This document shows, piece after piece, positions 32,871 through 45,420 of a DNA stretch of 64,000 nucleotides. The stretch's first letter is position 1. Each line of letters begins with the position of its first letter. The DNA comes from Atopsyche davidsoni (lineage: Eukaryota; Arthropoda; Insecta; Trichoptera; Hydrobiosidae): NCBI GenBank assembly GCA_022113835.1, contig JAILWY010000012.1, forward strand, positions 2,604,001-2,668,000, given 5' to 3'. The translations under genes and the position numbers were made by a program. The notes under the pieces were generated by a model that saw only the letters and a program-made list of their open reading frames with translations, made no database searches and was not told the DNA's origin.

Positions 32871-35800
32871 GTATATATTCCAAAATTAGATTGTTAGTCC
32901 AGTTGCGTTACCCTGGAGTTCGAGTGTCCTGCCGAATGCTTGGAAGCAATTCCTGGAGACGAAGAGTCTGTGTGGTCATCAATCAGCATCCTGACCTTGC
33001 AGCCCCCCGCCCGGACCAGGTGCAAGCCACAATGGCCGGCCAGGGCTCCTCCGGTGTCATTACGGAGCTTTTTCGCATTTCACGGATTTGTCAAACCGGC
33101 GTGGGCCGCTGACAAAGGGCGGAAAAAACTTCAATGAAACAGGAATCCATAAATAAGACTCGGCCTCAAAAGAGCGGCTCGTAAAATCAATTTTAATTTC
33201 GGCGGGCTGGAAAGGGATGTAAGTATGGTTTTCAGGGCGGTCGGAAAGGGACGGAGGGTGTTATTATGTGAAAATGCACCCCGCGGAGGTATTGCAGTGC
33301 GGGGGTGTGCGTTTGATGCATGGGTGTTGGTTTTTTTTTTTTTTTTTTTTGTTAAATTTTGTGAACGAATTTTTGTATTATGCACAAGATGATTTTGTTG
33401 CAATTTTTATGTATTTAGACTTCATTGCGAAGACCTTAAAATAATTGATCGTTCGAGAAAAGAGAATATGATATCTATGTTTTATTTGCGTCATATACAC
33501 ACTATATATATGCATCATTCTTGAGTGTTTTTCTATATTTAATGTAATACCAGCCCCATGTTACATATACAAAAATGGGTTTATCGGTAATTGTAAAATA
33601 CACTATTGTATAGAGGAAATGAAGTGGTGAATAAAATTCACAATGAGTTTAAGACGAGACAATATACAATGCGTTCATAAAACTAGGGCATTAAATTCGG
33701 GAGATTACATTTAACGCGGGTTACGTGGAAATAGCTGTAAAAAAAACAACGTGAGCTCGTAAACGTTTTTGTGTCTCCCAAGACCACAGCACCGGAAATC
33801 GTGGCGTGATTTATGCACATTTTTATTCGTGCCCTACTACCCCTGCCCCTCCCCGGGATATACAGAGTGACCCATATAAAACTGCAGTACCAACACTTTA
33901 TCCAGCGGTGTCCAGCGAATGCTCATACCTTTTATTGTTTTCTTTTTTTATTAAAAATTTGAAATTACTTAATTCAACGTTTCGAAATTAAAGTATAAAG
34001 TGATGCAAATATTTTAAAACTTGTAAGCATAATAATATTTGAAAGTATCCATTGATTAAATAATTGCGAAATATCGGATAAAACAATCATTTGCTGAAAA
34101 TCTGTTATTAGGAATAAATATTATATACCTGTATTAAAAAAATAATGTATGAAAAATTCACAGTATTTGTTACAGGTACATATTTTTAATATAATTAAGA
34201 TTTACTATAATTTAAAAATATATTAGATTACTATAATTCATACTCGAATCCTGTAAGAATAGTTATGAATTAGATTTTGGCTTTAATTATGCATTATTGG
34301 ATATTATGCCGCTTTTATATTTAACTTTTATATTTTTACTAAACAGTTTCGAAAAATTCAGGTTCTTTTGAAATATAGTATGAAATATAATTAAAAACTT
34401 TTTAAGTGGCAATAAAAGCAGTGTATTTTATATTTATTAGCTCGGACATTGAAAGCACGGTTTAAACTTTTAAAACCTTAAAATGTGTAGTTTTTAAAAG
34501 TTAGAAATTGGTTTTTTGTTTTGCACAGATCCTCAAAAAAATTATTTATTTAAAATTGTTTAAATAGGATGACTTAAAATTTGAACAGTCTTTTTTAACG
34601 ATTATTTCCTTGTTTCAGAACCAAATGGATACGATAATGGATTACTCTAGAACTTCTTCATCAATATAAGGTAAATGATAAATAAGATTGATTCCACTGA
34701 AAACAAGCAATGTATTTTATAAACTAGCTAAAAAACATATAAATAATGAAAAGTTAATATTTTATATACATTTTATTAATTCATTGTAAAAACTGCCTTG
34801 TATTTTTGGCTCAATGTCAAAATGTAATTATAAATTTTTGAACTCTTAGTTTGCAGTTATACAAATTCTTGACTATATTATACTTAGCATATACTATGAA
34901 CTTGACTTTTTTATGGACATATATAGACTATATATATAAGCATATATATATACTTTTTTATGTCCATAAATGTTCGCATGAAAAGGTTGCAATTTTTATT
35001 TTGTGTTGATTTACGTATTATATATATATATATATATATATATAAATTAAGTTTTGATAAGAAAAACTGTATCAAGTCACAGTGTTTTTTTTTGTATATA
35101 GTATAAATATTATATAAATATATCTAATATATTAAATAAATTCTTTTTTATAAATACGAAAGACACAAAAAAACACTATATTTTTATATTTATTATTCCG
35201 TTGTGATCCGAAAGCCTGTATAAGTCGCCGAGCTTGACGGGAGCACAAGAAAAACAGTATATTATTTCGTCAAAATCCTGGAAGGAAAAAGGACTGACTG
35301 CCTTTAATCCGTTCCCTAGAAAGGACTTTCAATCCGCAGTCCTCTTTCAATTATAGAGGGCGGCGTGTTCCAGACCCAGTGGCGGTCCGTGCAAATCCAT
35401 CTTCAAGAGAAATGGACGAATAATGTCCACCAGAAAAATAATGGCGCAACCTTTTTGGCAGCAAATTGAATAGTTGGATTACCGGCAGCTAGAGCTCCTT
35501 TATTCGTTGAATACACGGTGGGCGAGTTCCTCCCACACCCACACATGCCGGATACTTCTAAAAATACAGCTTTCATTACTAACAAATTTCATTATTGTGG
35601 CTAATAAAACACATTCAACGAACAGCTCATTATAAAACACAAGCAACAATATATATGGAAGTATATTGACGAGTTAGTCTAGAGAACCTTACAATAAAAT
35701 CAGCGGAACTCTCGATCGAAAACCGATGAAATATATTACACATTTGTACATATATATATTCATGTAAGTTTAAATGTTTATATTCCAATGCTTATTTCAC

Positions 35801-37515
35801 TGATCTGCCATGCAAATAGAAATTCTTGTCGGTGAAACTTGAATTTGTCTCAACGAAATCAACGTTTTTTTTAAATATTTCTTGAACTTAATTTTGTTCA
35901 GGTTTTTTTAAATTTTAAATTCAAAATGATTTTTAAGGGGGATGACATAACTTGGTGAGAGAGGGTGACTGTCATTCGAAAGCGTTGCGAGCGCGAAACG
36001 GTGTTAGTAATGACTGCAGCTCCGTATCCACCATTATTCTAATTAGAAAAAGAAATGCTTCCTGCGTCTTTGTCTAGCCTGAAAGGGTAGTTAGGGGATG
36101 CACGCTTCCAAGGTAATAACTTACTTTATGTAGGGGATGGTGGAAAGTTGGAATTCAACAGTTTGGGGATAATATTTTGAATAATCAATGACAAATAAAG
36201 AACTAGATTGACTACATCTTATATAATTTAATTAAGAGATTGTAACAAGTCAGAACTTGGGAATGGCAGTAAGTTTAATTATTTTTTTAAATTCCGGTTA
36301 AATTATGACACAATCTTGAAGCGAAAAAAAAAGAAAGCTCTCGGTGATGCAAGATTTTAGTGATTTGAGTCTTGCGTGCTCCTACTTCCACAGACTAGAG
36401 TGATATTAATTATACATCTCTTGCCTACAGTTGATGAAGTACTGAACCATTTTTATATTCAGGCCCAATTGTAATAACGAAGTACAACGGTCTACCTTGC
36501 GAGCAATACAATAGCATATTTCAAATTATTGTTGCGTTTAAATACAAAACGAATCAACTCATTTAACATTCTCGTAACAGGTCGAATTTCACAAGTCGGA
36601 AACCGCCGACTCACGGTAATAATGTTCTGTAAAATTTCCAACAAAATAATACGAGCGTAAATTTATTTGAAAATGAATTCCCGTCTTCATTAATAAATGT
36701 CATACGTATAAATGCACTTTTGAATAATTTGTCACGACGTTTTCGATGACTGTGCAATATTGCGCCCGGCGTCTTGTGCATAGATACTGTGGCGAAAATA
36801 TATACATATAAAAACTGCATTGTCATAGGTTGATACTTTACAGAGCCAATAAATAATGTTATAGGAAGTAGATTTTTCTATACAAATAATGTGTTGCCAT
36901 GTACGACGATATTGTATTATTGATTTCTTGAAAAATGAAAATCATGCCTTTTCTAGATTTCTCGGCATAGCAAAATGAAATAAAAATATTTGTGAAATGA
37001 TAAGTAGCAGAACATCAAATATAAATAGCTAAAAGGCTAAAAAGTTAGGATCACTATAATAAATTTTTGTTTCTTGAAATTTACACTAGTATTTTTTAAG
37101 TATATATTGAATAGATAAAAAAAATGTTTAATATATTTTTTTATCTGCGCAATATTTAAGTGTTTTTTTTTTTATGCACGAATGTATAATATATCAAAAA
37201 TTTTGTTTTTCGACATCAATCGAGCATGACCGGCTTATTCCACGCTAAACACTCAACAAGAAAATATGTAAAGAGCACCTGAGGAGGCTGCGAGAGAGTA
37301 ATCTATTCATAATTCAATGGTGGATTTTTCGATACACCCGCGGAGCACGAGATACACGCCCGGGGTGGGGGGCATCTCTGCGCTTTGTATTAGCCGAAAG
37401 TGTATCAGCGAGTCCTGAAAGGACCCATCGCAAATTTACCTTAACCATCCCTTAGTGCCAGCGGTAATCAAATCGCACTGGGCGAGCTGTAGAAGGATTG
37501 CGCAGACTTGTAATT
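32865..37515. other. Long intergenic stretch
   Basis: GC-richer blocks at 32900-33320, 35210-35560 and 37240-37480; otherwise AT-rich. No splice-bounded frame or terminal repeat could be supported. CAGTGGCGGTCCGTGC at 35378 resembles a transposon start but has no partner end. Confidence 0.4.
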
Positions 37516-38066
37516 AAAAATATTGAATTTCTTTTAGAAAAAGAAATTCAATATTTTTGACAGAGAGTACTTGGTGGAATTCCATTTTAATATTTTTCAG
37601 TAAAATACTTGTGTGATTTTCCACATGTTCGTTTTTATTTGTGACCGGTTTCGCCAACCTTTCACGTTGGCATTCTCAAACAGAGTGAGATTTTATATAA
37701 TAATAAGCAATTGGGTAAACAATTGTTAGAAGGAGAGGTTGTTGGAAAGAGAGAGAGTGATTGTCAGGTGGTAAGGGCTAATGTGATTTTAATGTACCTG
37801 ACATGTGGAGGATTCTATATAATTGCAAATTTTTGTGAACAAATGTTTTTATATTAATGGGGTAATTATCTAAAGTAGTGGCTTTGAGGTGTAGCGGCAG
37901 TTAACCTGTGTTGGGGTTTGTCCTGTAGTGTGTTTATCTGTAAATAATAGGTTTTTGCACAGTAAATGTTTTTTTTAAATTGTGATTAAAGGTTGGCGAA
38001 ACCGGTCACAAATAAAAACGAACATGTGGAAAATCACTCAAGTATTTTACTCAAAAATATTAATAC
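37516..38066. mobile_element. F1 foldback element, best copy
   Basis: About 75 bp at 37591-37672 and 37988-38062 are near-perfect inverted arms with about 310 bp between. Each arm runs from the conserved AAAGGTTGGCGAAACCGGTC to AAATCAC(T/A)CAAGTATTTTACT. The left arm continues to the family's end block GTACTTGGTGGAATTCC. At the extreme left, 37516-37535 and 37539-37558 form a perfect 20-bp inverted repeat with a 3-base spacer. Other copies lie at 2816, 10376, 28926, 43193 and 57740. Inverted, partially duplicated ends fit Penelope-like debris, but no protein is present. Confidence 0.7.
37641..37681 (-). ncRNA. Hammerhead-like motif in F1, diverged core
   Basis: Minus strand: TTGAGAA in place of CUGANGA (C3 to T, G8 to A); an extra T; stem II GCCAAC / GTTGGC with a 7-nt loop; GAAAC; CG; GTC. 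The order and the extra T equal those of F2. N7 varies among F1 copies (G, C, T) while the altered positions stay constant. No stem I pairing is obvious, so self-cleavage is unlikely. Confidence 0.35.
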
Positions 38067-41000
38067 TCTAAAACTTAAACTATGAATATATAAAGTGTAT
38101 ACGTTTTTAATGATTTCAACAAGGAAAGCCATTGATTAAAAAAAATAAACAAAAATATTTCACTGTCGGGTTTTTAAAATAAACGATTTATTTAAAAACT
38201 TACTTCAAAACTTCCTCGAGTGAGATTTTGTAAAAAAACATAAAAAATAGATAATATTAAAAATAATCAAATATTTTTTTGTTTATACAATATCTATCGA
38301 TCAATAATCGACCATTGGTGAAAACTTGTAAGCAAATTCTGTATAGATGTGCAATTGAGTTCATAGGTTTAAGCGGGTATCATAATTAGAAATACTGTGT
38401 TATTGTATATAAAGCTGCGTTTTTTCTTGAGATTACTTGCGTTTTGAAGAAAATCGAAACGTTGAAAATCTCCAACTAAAGATGCAGTATTTATAAAATG
38501 CTTGTGTTAAATTTTCCTAGTGTAGCATTGGTAATAAATAAATAAAAAGAAAGCACTCCTTGGAGTGGGGTTGGCCGCCCCTGCAGTCCCGCCATCCTTC
38601 ACATCGACAGGCGCTCAGACTTCCCCGTTTGCGGCCCCACGATAAATGGTTCGAGAATCCCTTCTGATAATAATAAATATTTCAATACATTACATCAATA
38701 ACCTTTTCTTTGGAAAGTGTATCGAGCGGGTGGTTGGCAAAAAATATGTGAATTTTGATAACGGCCCGTTTATGAATCTTTTCGGTAATGTATAGGTGGT
38801 TCTAGTGTTTTTTAAAGACCTTCTTTAATACTTTATTTATGAGCCTATTTTTAAAAACAACTTTTTCACTAATGCCAGCGTATAGTAATGAAAAAATCTT
38901 TTCATTAAATATATTTTGGTATTAACTTGTCCTTTTTAGACATTTTAGGAGATTTATTTTAAAGCGTTTTATGTAATATTCTTTTTTATAAACACGTAGC
39001 ACGTTTTATAAAATACGTATAAATTTATTAAATAGCCAATTATAGTACATGACTTGTGCATAAATATATATTAGAGAAATTCAATCACAATACATAAAAT
39101 TTGTATATGATAATCATGAGATAACATTGCTTTGTATTGTATTATTTTTATTTTTGTTTGGTTTTTAAAGTTTTACATCATATCACGAATCAATGTGTAT
39201 TTGGTTCATCAGGACTGTCTTTCAGCCAACTTTTTTGCAACGTTTCACACACATCATTTCAGTATTTAGCAATCAACAATAAGTATTGAAGAAGTGTTGT
39301 AATCATTATATATAAAATAAAAAATTACAGTTAAAAAATATCGGCATGATCGTAAGATTTGTAGAAGATCGAAATATCAATAGTATCACACTTGAATCTG
39401 TTACTTATTTCTTAAAATAGTTATTAACATTTGATTTAGAGTACATAAGTATTCATAGTGTATTACTTATTTATAAAGATGTTTATAAAAGTTTGCTTCT
39501 AAATGCACAAGTATACATGGGGCATTACTTTCCTGCTACATGTTTCCACGTATAAAAAATTCTCTCAGCACCATTACTCAAACCACAGACTTTCTATTGT
39601 CTCGTCCAAAAACGTAAACGAATTACAATATACAAGCTCTTTAGCTCTCACCTTATACCTCGCTCGAGCTTCTCACACCACGAAAGCTGCTTGTATTCGA
39701 TAAAAAGCTCCAGGCGTCAAAATTGTGCGTTGTCATCTGCAACACATAAATAAGAGAGGGTAGGTGTACGGAGGGCGGGGGTGGCCGTGCTTAGCACCAT
39801 GCCAACCCCGATTCACCTTGGCGTGATGTTTTTAATGCTTTTTTTGTACCATTTGTCAAGTCTTTTCTGCGATTCGGATGCCCGTTTTTTTTGGTAATTT
39901 ACGGTTATCTGTTGCCATGCTGATTTTTTTCGTGTCTTGTCTTTAAGGTTTTTTTTTGAGTTTGTAGGACACTTTGTTATTTGTTCAATCGTTAGTATTT
40001 AAGTAAAGTGTGTTAAAACTACTTTTTAAACGAAGAAATCTCATTATTTCGTATATAAGGTTTGTATTAGTTTAAAACGTATTTAGTAACTCTCACAAGC
40101 ACAAGCTATGATTCATAATGCGATTAATATAAAATTGAAATGATGCAAGTTAATATTTTTAATATCTATAATATAGTTTTGTGGTATCAGTGATAAAAAT
40201 ATATGTTGATGATACATTCTGAGGTATTTGCTAATTTGAAGGCTATAATGTAATAAAGGTATTTTACAAATTAATACTACAACCAAATAGAAGAATTCAA
40301 ATCAATGTCAGTATAACTCCGAAGGTAATTAATCAAACCGCGTTATTTTCGGTGCCTTTCCATCCCCTTTGTATGCGTCAGTTTTATTTTTCAGTAAACA
40401 AAGTACCCTCCCCTCCCCCTTGAGGGGGCGCGGCCCGCTGGAAGGAATTCTCAGCGGAAATGAAAATGGCCACGTATTGTTTGTGAATGATATAACCGTG
40501 AAGCGAATAAATTTAGTTTTATATAATTTCGTTTGAAATCTACGAAGTATTTTTACGGATTGTTAGAATGTTGACTTATATATTTTAGAAACTCGAATTC
40601 AAGAATATTTTCATCTACTGAACTGATTTTTTTTTAGTATTTTATACTTAGGTGCAACAGACATTTTTTCAGAGTATCGTTAATTTATTAGGTCAGTGGT
40701 TACGCCTGATGATTTTCGATTGGAATTAAAGTAAGAGAAATTCTTCTCAAAAGAAATTGAGAAAAATAAATTCACTAGTAAAATAACAGATATAAATAGT
40801 TATTTGAATATGACGTTAAATGCATAATGTGTAATAATATTTTTTTTTGATTTAAATTGAATATTTAAAATGGATATTTTTAGCCTTACTTTTAACGATA
40901 CTTACTTTTACTTTTTACGGTACTTTCGCCTTATAAACCTAATGCCTGTTAACGGATTTAGAAACATCAATATTAGCCATATGGCCATTCATATTTTTCC

Positions 41001-41681
41001 GTTGAATATTGAGTATTAAAAATAAAGCAAGTATATCGTAGATATAAAACTGGAAGTGAAATTAATTAATATTTCAGGATTTTTATATTAAAACAAAGAC
41101 AAGTGAATTTAAGGTGTGCAATATAAGTTTAGATGTTATGATAGCACAGTAAATTTTTCTGTTGTTTGTCCTTGAGAAACGGATATTCATTAAACATCAA
41201 ACTACCCGTTATATTTTACATTCTATCAAGACTTAAACCCTAGGGAGACTTACTGGAAGAAAATGTGTACTGAAAGAAAAAAAAATGAAAACAGAATATC
41301 CGTAAGTTTCATATGAAAAGGTTTTAATGTAAAAAAAAAAACACTCCATGTAATTTCAACACGAACATCATTAATACACTCGTATGTCATGTAAGTAATT
41401 ACAGAACTTACCCAGCAAACGCGGAGTGACTCCAGTTAACGGGTACTTATTCTAAGTTAGTAAAAATACTGGGGTGTAGGCGCGCAGAGACGTGACACCC
41501 TCAAGTGGCTGGGGTGCTTGTCGCATAGACACCTCTCCATGAAAGCTCAAAGCTCATGTTAGTGACTGAAACTTAAGGCGTTACCGCTTGATTATGAATT
41601 AAGACTATCGCATGTGTGTGTTTTTAATGAATCTACTTATGGTAACCTTGTTTTTTTAATTCGTTGTAGTGTGTAAATATA
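38067..41681. other. Long AT-rich intergenic stretch
   Basis: Small GC-rich islands at about 38560-38640, 39715-39820, 40370-40470 and 41400-41560. No gene or repeat assignment. Confidence 0.45.
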
Positions 41682-42228
41682 GGGTGTCCAAACAGAGTAT
41701 CGGGTATTTGTTAGTTCAGTAAAAAAAAAACTACAAGTAATCAAGCTTTTTTTTATTGTTGATTATAAGAATACAAAATGTAAAATTATTTTAAAAAGAT
41801 GATGTTATTCAAATAGGGACCGTTACGCGCTGCTGGCACTCTTCTAATCTGGAACGAATTTTGCTGATAACACGTTGACATATAGTCCTCGATATTGCTG
41901 CCATTTCTGACCTGATGTTTTGTTTCAATTCCGTTTGGTTCATCGAATTATTCTCACAAACCCTATTTTTAAGGTATCCCCATACGAAATAGTCAAGAGG
42001 GCTAAGGGGGGCTTCTGGGAGGCCAGTTGATTAACTCTCTACGTGAAATGACCTTATAAGGGAATAATTCGTTAACTGTAAGATGTATGGCAAGTGGCCC
42101 CGTCATGTTGGAACCACGTTCTTGAGTTGAAACCTTGAAACTCCTGCAACTCTGGGCTCAAAAATTTTTGCAGCATGTCGCAATAACGGTCACTAAAACA
42201 AATACCCGATATTCATTTTGGACACCTT
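41682..42228 (-). pseudogene. Tc1/mariner-superfamily deletion derivative, copy T2
   Basis: Both ends are clear: GGGTGTCCAAACAGAGTATC on the left, and a right end whose complement begins GGTGTCCAAAATGAATATCG. The element is TA-flanked. Read on the minus strand it keeps TWFQHDGATCH with the second catalytic Asp, broken by frame changes, then PPRSP and the LDYFVWGYL region. It has the same 5' junction as T1 and T3. Confidence 0.8.
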
Positions 42229-43192
42229 TATATTAGAGAGTTTGCGCGCAGAGATTTGATATAACCGAATGGCTGGGGTGCTTACCACACCTCACTCCCT
42301 TACGAGAGGTAGTTATACAACCTTCAAGGAGTTTTCTATTCCTGCCTGTTTAGTGTAACTATGTATTTTTATTGATTATGCCGATAAGAAAACTGAATTG
42401 CAGTAATACCTAATACAGCAAATAAATCTCTTTGAGAAATATCATTTCTCGTACTCGTACCAAGTAGTGCCGAGCTTGATGAAGTTTTTATAATTTTATA
42501 TGAATCGACTTTTTATTTGATTTTTTAAATTGCATAAAACGTACTTATCATCACGATATCAAAAAAACTCTATCCAAGACGGACGCTTGGCTGGAGGCTT
42601 CGTCGCCCAGCGAGCATAAAGCTTGGTTACACGCGGCGCGGAGGGCCCTCGGCAGTGTCCGACACCTTTAATTAAAGAACGACTGAAGGGATTTCCACTG
42701 CGGCTTTCAATTTGTTTTGTCTGGTTTATCTCGAAGTTTCCCTGATTTTTTATTTTGAATAATTGAATATAGAAAGGCATTTAACTTTTAAAATTATGCA
42801 ATTGTTTTTTTTAGATTTCGTTGTATAATCACAGTATTATGATTAATTTTTAAATATAGATATTTGGTTGAGAATAATTTTAAATACTTTGTTTAGCTAA
42901 TATTTGATTGAAAGAACACGCATTATGAAAAATAGTATTAATAATGCAAATAAATGCTTTTAACCCATAAAGCAATCTACTGTATAAAATACAAAATAAG
43001 TAAGCTGTTTAAAGCAATCAATGGTGATTGTAGCTGTTCTAAAGAAAGAATAATCGTATTTATTTTTTTAAAATTAAAAAGATCAAAATACATAAAATTA
43101 ATCTTTTCATTTCTTGTTCATTTTAATTCTAATATATTGCTAGTTTTAGTCGAAAAACGTGACCCAGTAAAGAAGGTCATTGTCTATTTGAG
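42229..43192. other. Intergenic, GC block at 42560-42720
   Basis: The block ends in ACACCTTTAATTAAAG, combining a T-box-like half-site with a homeodomain-like TTAATTAA; possible regulatory element. Confidence 0.35.
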
Positions 43193-43362
43193 AGTGATAT
43201 TTTAAATACTTTGTGATTTTTTCACATGCTTAATTATATTGGTGACCGGTTTTGCCAACTTTTCACATTGACATTATATAACTAAGTCTCAGTGCATCAG
43301 TTTGTCAACACGTTAAAATGGAACTCCACCAAGTACTCTCCGTCAAAAAATATTGAATTCAT
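43193..43362 (-). repeat. F1 foldback repeat, short copy
   Basis: ATTGGTGACCGGTTTTGCCA then ACTTTTCACATTGACATTAT, followed by the complement of the end block (CCACCAAGTACTCTCCGTCA). Confidence 0.7.
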
Positions 43363-43576
43363 GTTCCTCGCATGTAGGTGGATAAAAAAAATATACGCCA
43401 ATATTGTTCTAGAGAACAGCAGAGGGGAGATTTTTCGAAAAAAAAATTGAAATTAAAAATGTTTAATTTCAGTGAGGGTCGTCAGGAGAAGCTCGTCCCT
43501 AATTTGATTTATCCGTTTGGCGCTTCTTCCGTCAGGCGGTGCTGCTAATTGGGTCCTCCAAGGCCCGCAGCGCCTG

Positions 43577-43672
43577 CGCCCCTCCCCCCCCCCTCCCCCC
43601 CCCCGCCCCTCCCTACCCCTAACCCCCTCCCCTCCTCCCCCCCCCCTCCCCTCCTCCCCCCCACCCCTCCAC
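43577..43672. repeat. C-rich tract (G-rich on the minus strand)
   Basis: Almost 100 bases of C runs separated by T, A or G. It could form G-quadruplexes on the minus strand. It explains the spurious Pro- and Gly-rich frames here. Confidence 0.85.
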
Positions 43673-44389
43673 TCCAGCTGCTCCGGCGCCCCGACTGGTC
43701 TCGGAGACGGGCTCGCGGCACATCGCGATGTGAAGATAACTGAGACTTCAAAACAATATACTTGGAACAAATCTATAGTTAAATATATTAAAAAAAAAAA
43801 AAAAAACTGTGTATTTAATAATTTTTCACAAAAGCCCGGTTCGATTTTATTTAAAAATATACTGATTACCGAATTGCTAAGAGTTTACGAACGTTTTTGC
43901 TCGTGAGCATTTCCCCCTTATTTGGGATTCTTCAAAAATTTCAAGTACTTATGGCTTGGAAAAATGTATCCTTTTGGTGAATCCGTGTGCATAAAAAACA
44001 TGCAATATATTATTCACGGTATAAGTAAATTATAGCATATTGATTGGTATTTTTAATCTTAAAACCTTAAATAATTGAAAACAGGGGCTGTGCAAAGAAA
44101 AACTACGCTTTCAGCTACAGATTTTCAGTGAGTTTTGTGCACCGGTCACAAAAATATCCAACAAGGTATCAGCTTATCTTTTGCTAGTGTTTTTGTCGTT
44201 TAAAATTTTTTAAATATTTTAATTCATATTTCTACTGCTCATACGTACCCAAAATTAATAGATTACTTTAAAATTAAAGAAGTATAAATTCAATATTAAT
44301 TTATATATTTTCTATGATTATCAGTTATCTTAATTTTTGATTTATTTACACTCAAGGAAAAAAATCTGCTACTCCCTATATTATTTTGG

Positions 44390-44610
44390 ATTAATTATTA
44401 ATTGGATGCGATAGTTTTCCCCGCCCTAGCAAGTAGGTCCCGCCCTATCGAGTTCCCCGCCCACGGCAGCTTAGATAATTATTAATTAAGAGCGCTGCAT
44501 TTTTCACACCCAGCGCCGGCCCTGGAGTGGGCGGAATTATTCAATTTGGACTTCCAGGGGAGGACTGGGTTTTTAATTCAGGCCCTCGAAGGACCCTATT
44601 GACGAGTGAG
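44390..44610. promoter_or_regulatory. Candidate regulatory module: three CCCGCCC boxes between TTAATTATTAATT blocks
   Basis: CCCGCCC occurs at 44420, 44439 and 44456 (spacing 19 and 17). The cluster is bracketed by AT-rich homeodomain-type blocks ATTAATTATTAATTGG (from about 44390) and ATAATTATTAATTAAG (from about 44476). GC-rich sequence with GCGCCGGCC follows to 44600. The arrangement suggests clustered zinc-finger (Sp/KLF-type) and homeodomain sites; function is inferred. Confidence 0.35.
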
Positions 44611-44903
44611 GTCTCTAATTATTCCTTGATTTATTTTATTACTTTTTCTTTTTGAATTTTTTTAATGATTTTGTCTTTGCAAAAGATATTGAATGTTTTA
44701 TGAAGTTTACACTTTGATCTGATTTTATGAATGCATTTTTATTTGTGTGTTTGATTATTTACTTATTATTTTAATAGGGTTTTTTTTGCCATTGCATCTT
44801 TTATTCAAAATATTGTATGCATCGTATACAAATAAAATAAATTTTAATCATTTTGAATATGTTTATAAAAATATATGAAAATACTTCCTTATATATTATT
44901 GAT

Positions 44904-45125
44904 TTTTGTGAAGACCGTCTCACAGAAAGTACGATTTTGCCTATACAATTTTGATTGATTGATAATGATTAAGTACATTTTTTAAAATATTGAAAATTGA
45001 TTAAAGAAAAATATCATCGTGATTTGTGTGGGATTCGAGAACCCACATCCCCAAGCCTACATGGCCGGTACATTACCAATTATGCTAACAAATCACTAGT
45101 ACTAGGTAAATAAATTTAACAATCA
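44904..45125 (-). repeat. SINE with tail type A and module M, complete
   Basis: Module M (44910-44950, reverse), TGATTGATTGATAATGAT tail, body, and a complete tRNA-like head at 45021-45094 (minus strand) with a 2-base insertion in the T loop. The leader AGTACTAGTGATT-like block follows at 45095-45105. Confidence 0.8.
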
Positions 45126-45232
45126 ATTAAATATTGTGTGACTTGCAATACTAGACTTTTAACACAAAGTACTGGGTGAAGCATTTGAATCCGATCTGGA
45201 TATTATTATTATAATTTTTTTCTATTTAATTA
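45126..45232. repeat. Repeat following the SINE head, shared with 49630-49735
   Basis: GTGACTTGCAATA, AAGTACTGGGTGAAGC and GATCTGGATATTATTATT correspond to GTGATTTGCAAGC, AAGTATCAAGTGAAGC and AATCAGGATATTATTTTT at 49640-49710. Class unknown. Confidence 0.45.
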
Positions 45233-45236
45233 AGCA

Positions 45237-45420
45237 TTTATAGGATATAATTGCTAAAAATTCTTGCCTAGTACTAGTGATTCGTTGGCATAATTGGTAA
45301 TGCACCTGCCATGTAAGCTTGGGGATGTGAGTTTGAATCTCACACAAATCACGATGATATTTTTCTAAGAGTTTCTTTAATCTATTTTCAATATTTTAAA
45401 AAATGTACTTAATCATTATC
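45237..45420 (+). repeat. tRNA-derived SINE, tail type A, best head
   Basis: The 72-nt tRNA-like head at 45279-45350 folds as a full cloverleaf: acceptor GATTCGT/ACAAATC (one mismatch), D stem GCAT/ATGC with loop AATTGGTA, 7-nt anticodon loop CATGTAA with TGT at the anticodon position, and T stem GTGAG/CTCAC. The T stem differs from the GTGGG/CCCAC of other copies by a compensatory change. It lies about 110 bp from the oppositely oriented copy at 44904-45125. Confidence 0.88.

Noticed and set aside
32738..33112. 124-codon + frame beginning with repeated Tyr-Ile
   Set aside because: It is the (TA)n microsatellite read as protein, continuing into a GC island.
35378..35400. CAGTGGCGGTCCGTGC as a transposon terminus
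   Set aside because: No partner end or target duplication could be found.
38430..38470. Third hammerhead-like candidate (AATCGAAACGTTG)
   Set aside because: GAAAC-GTT is present, but the upstream core and stem II do not align with CUGANGA convincingly.
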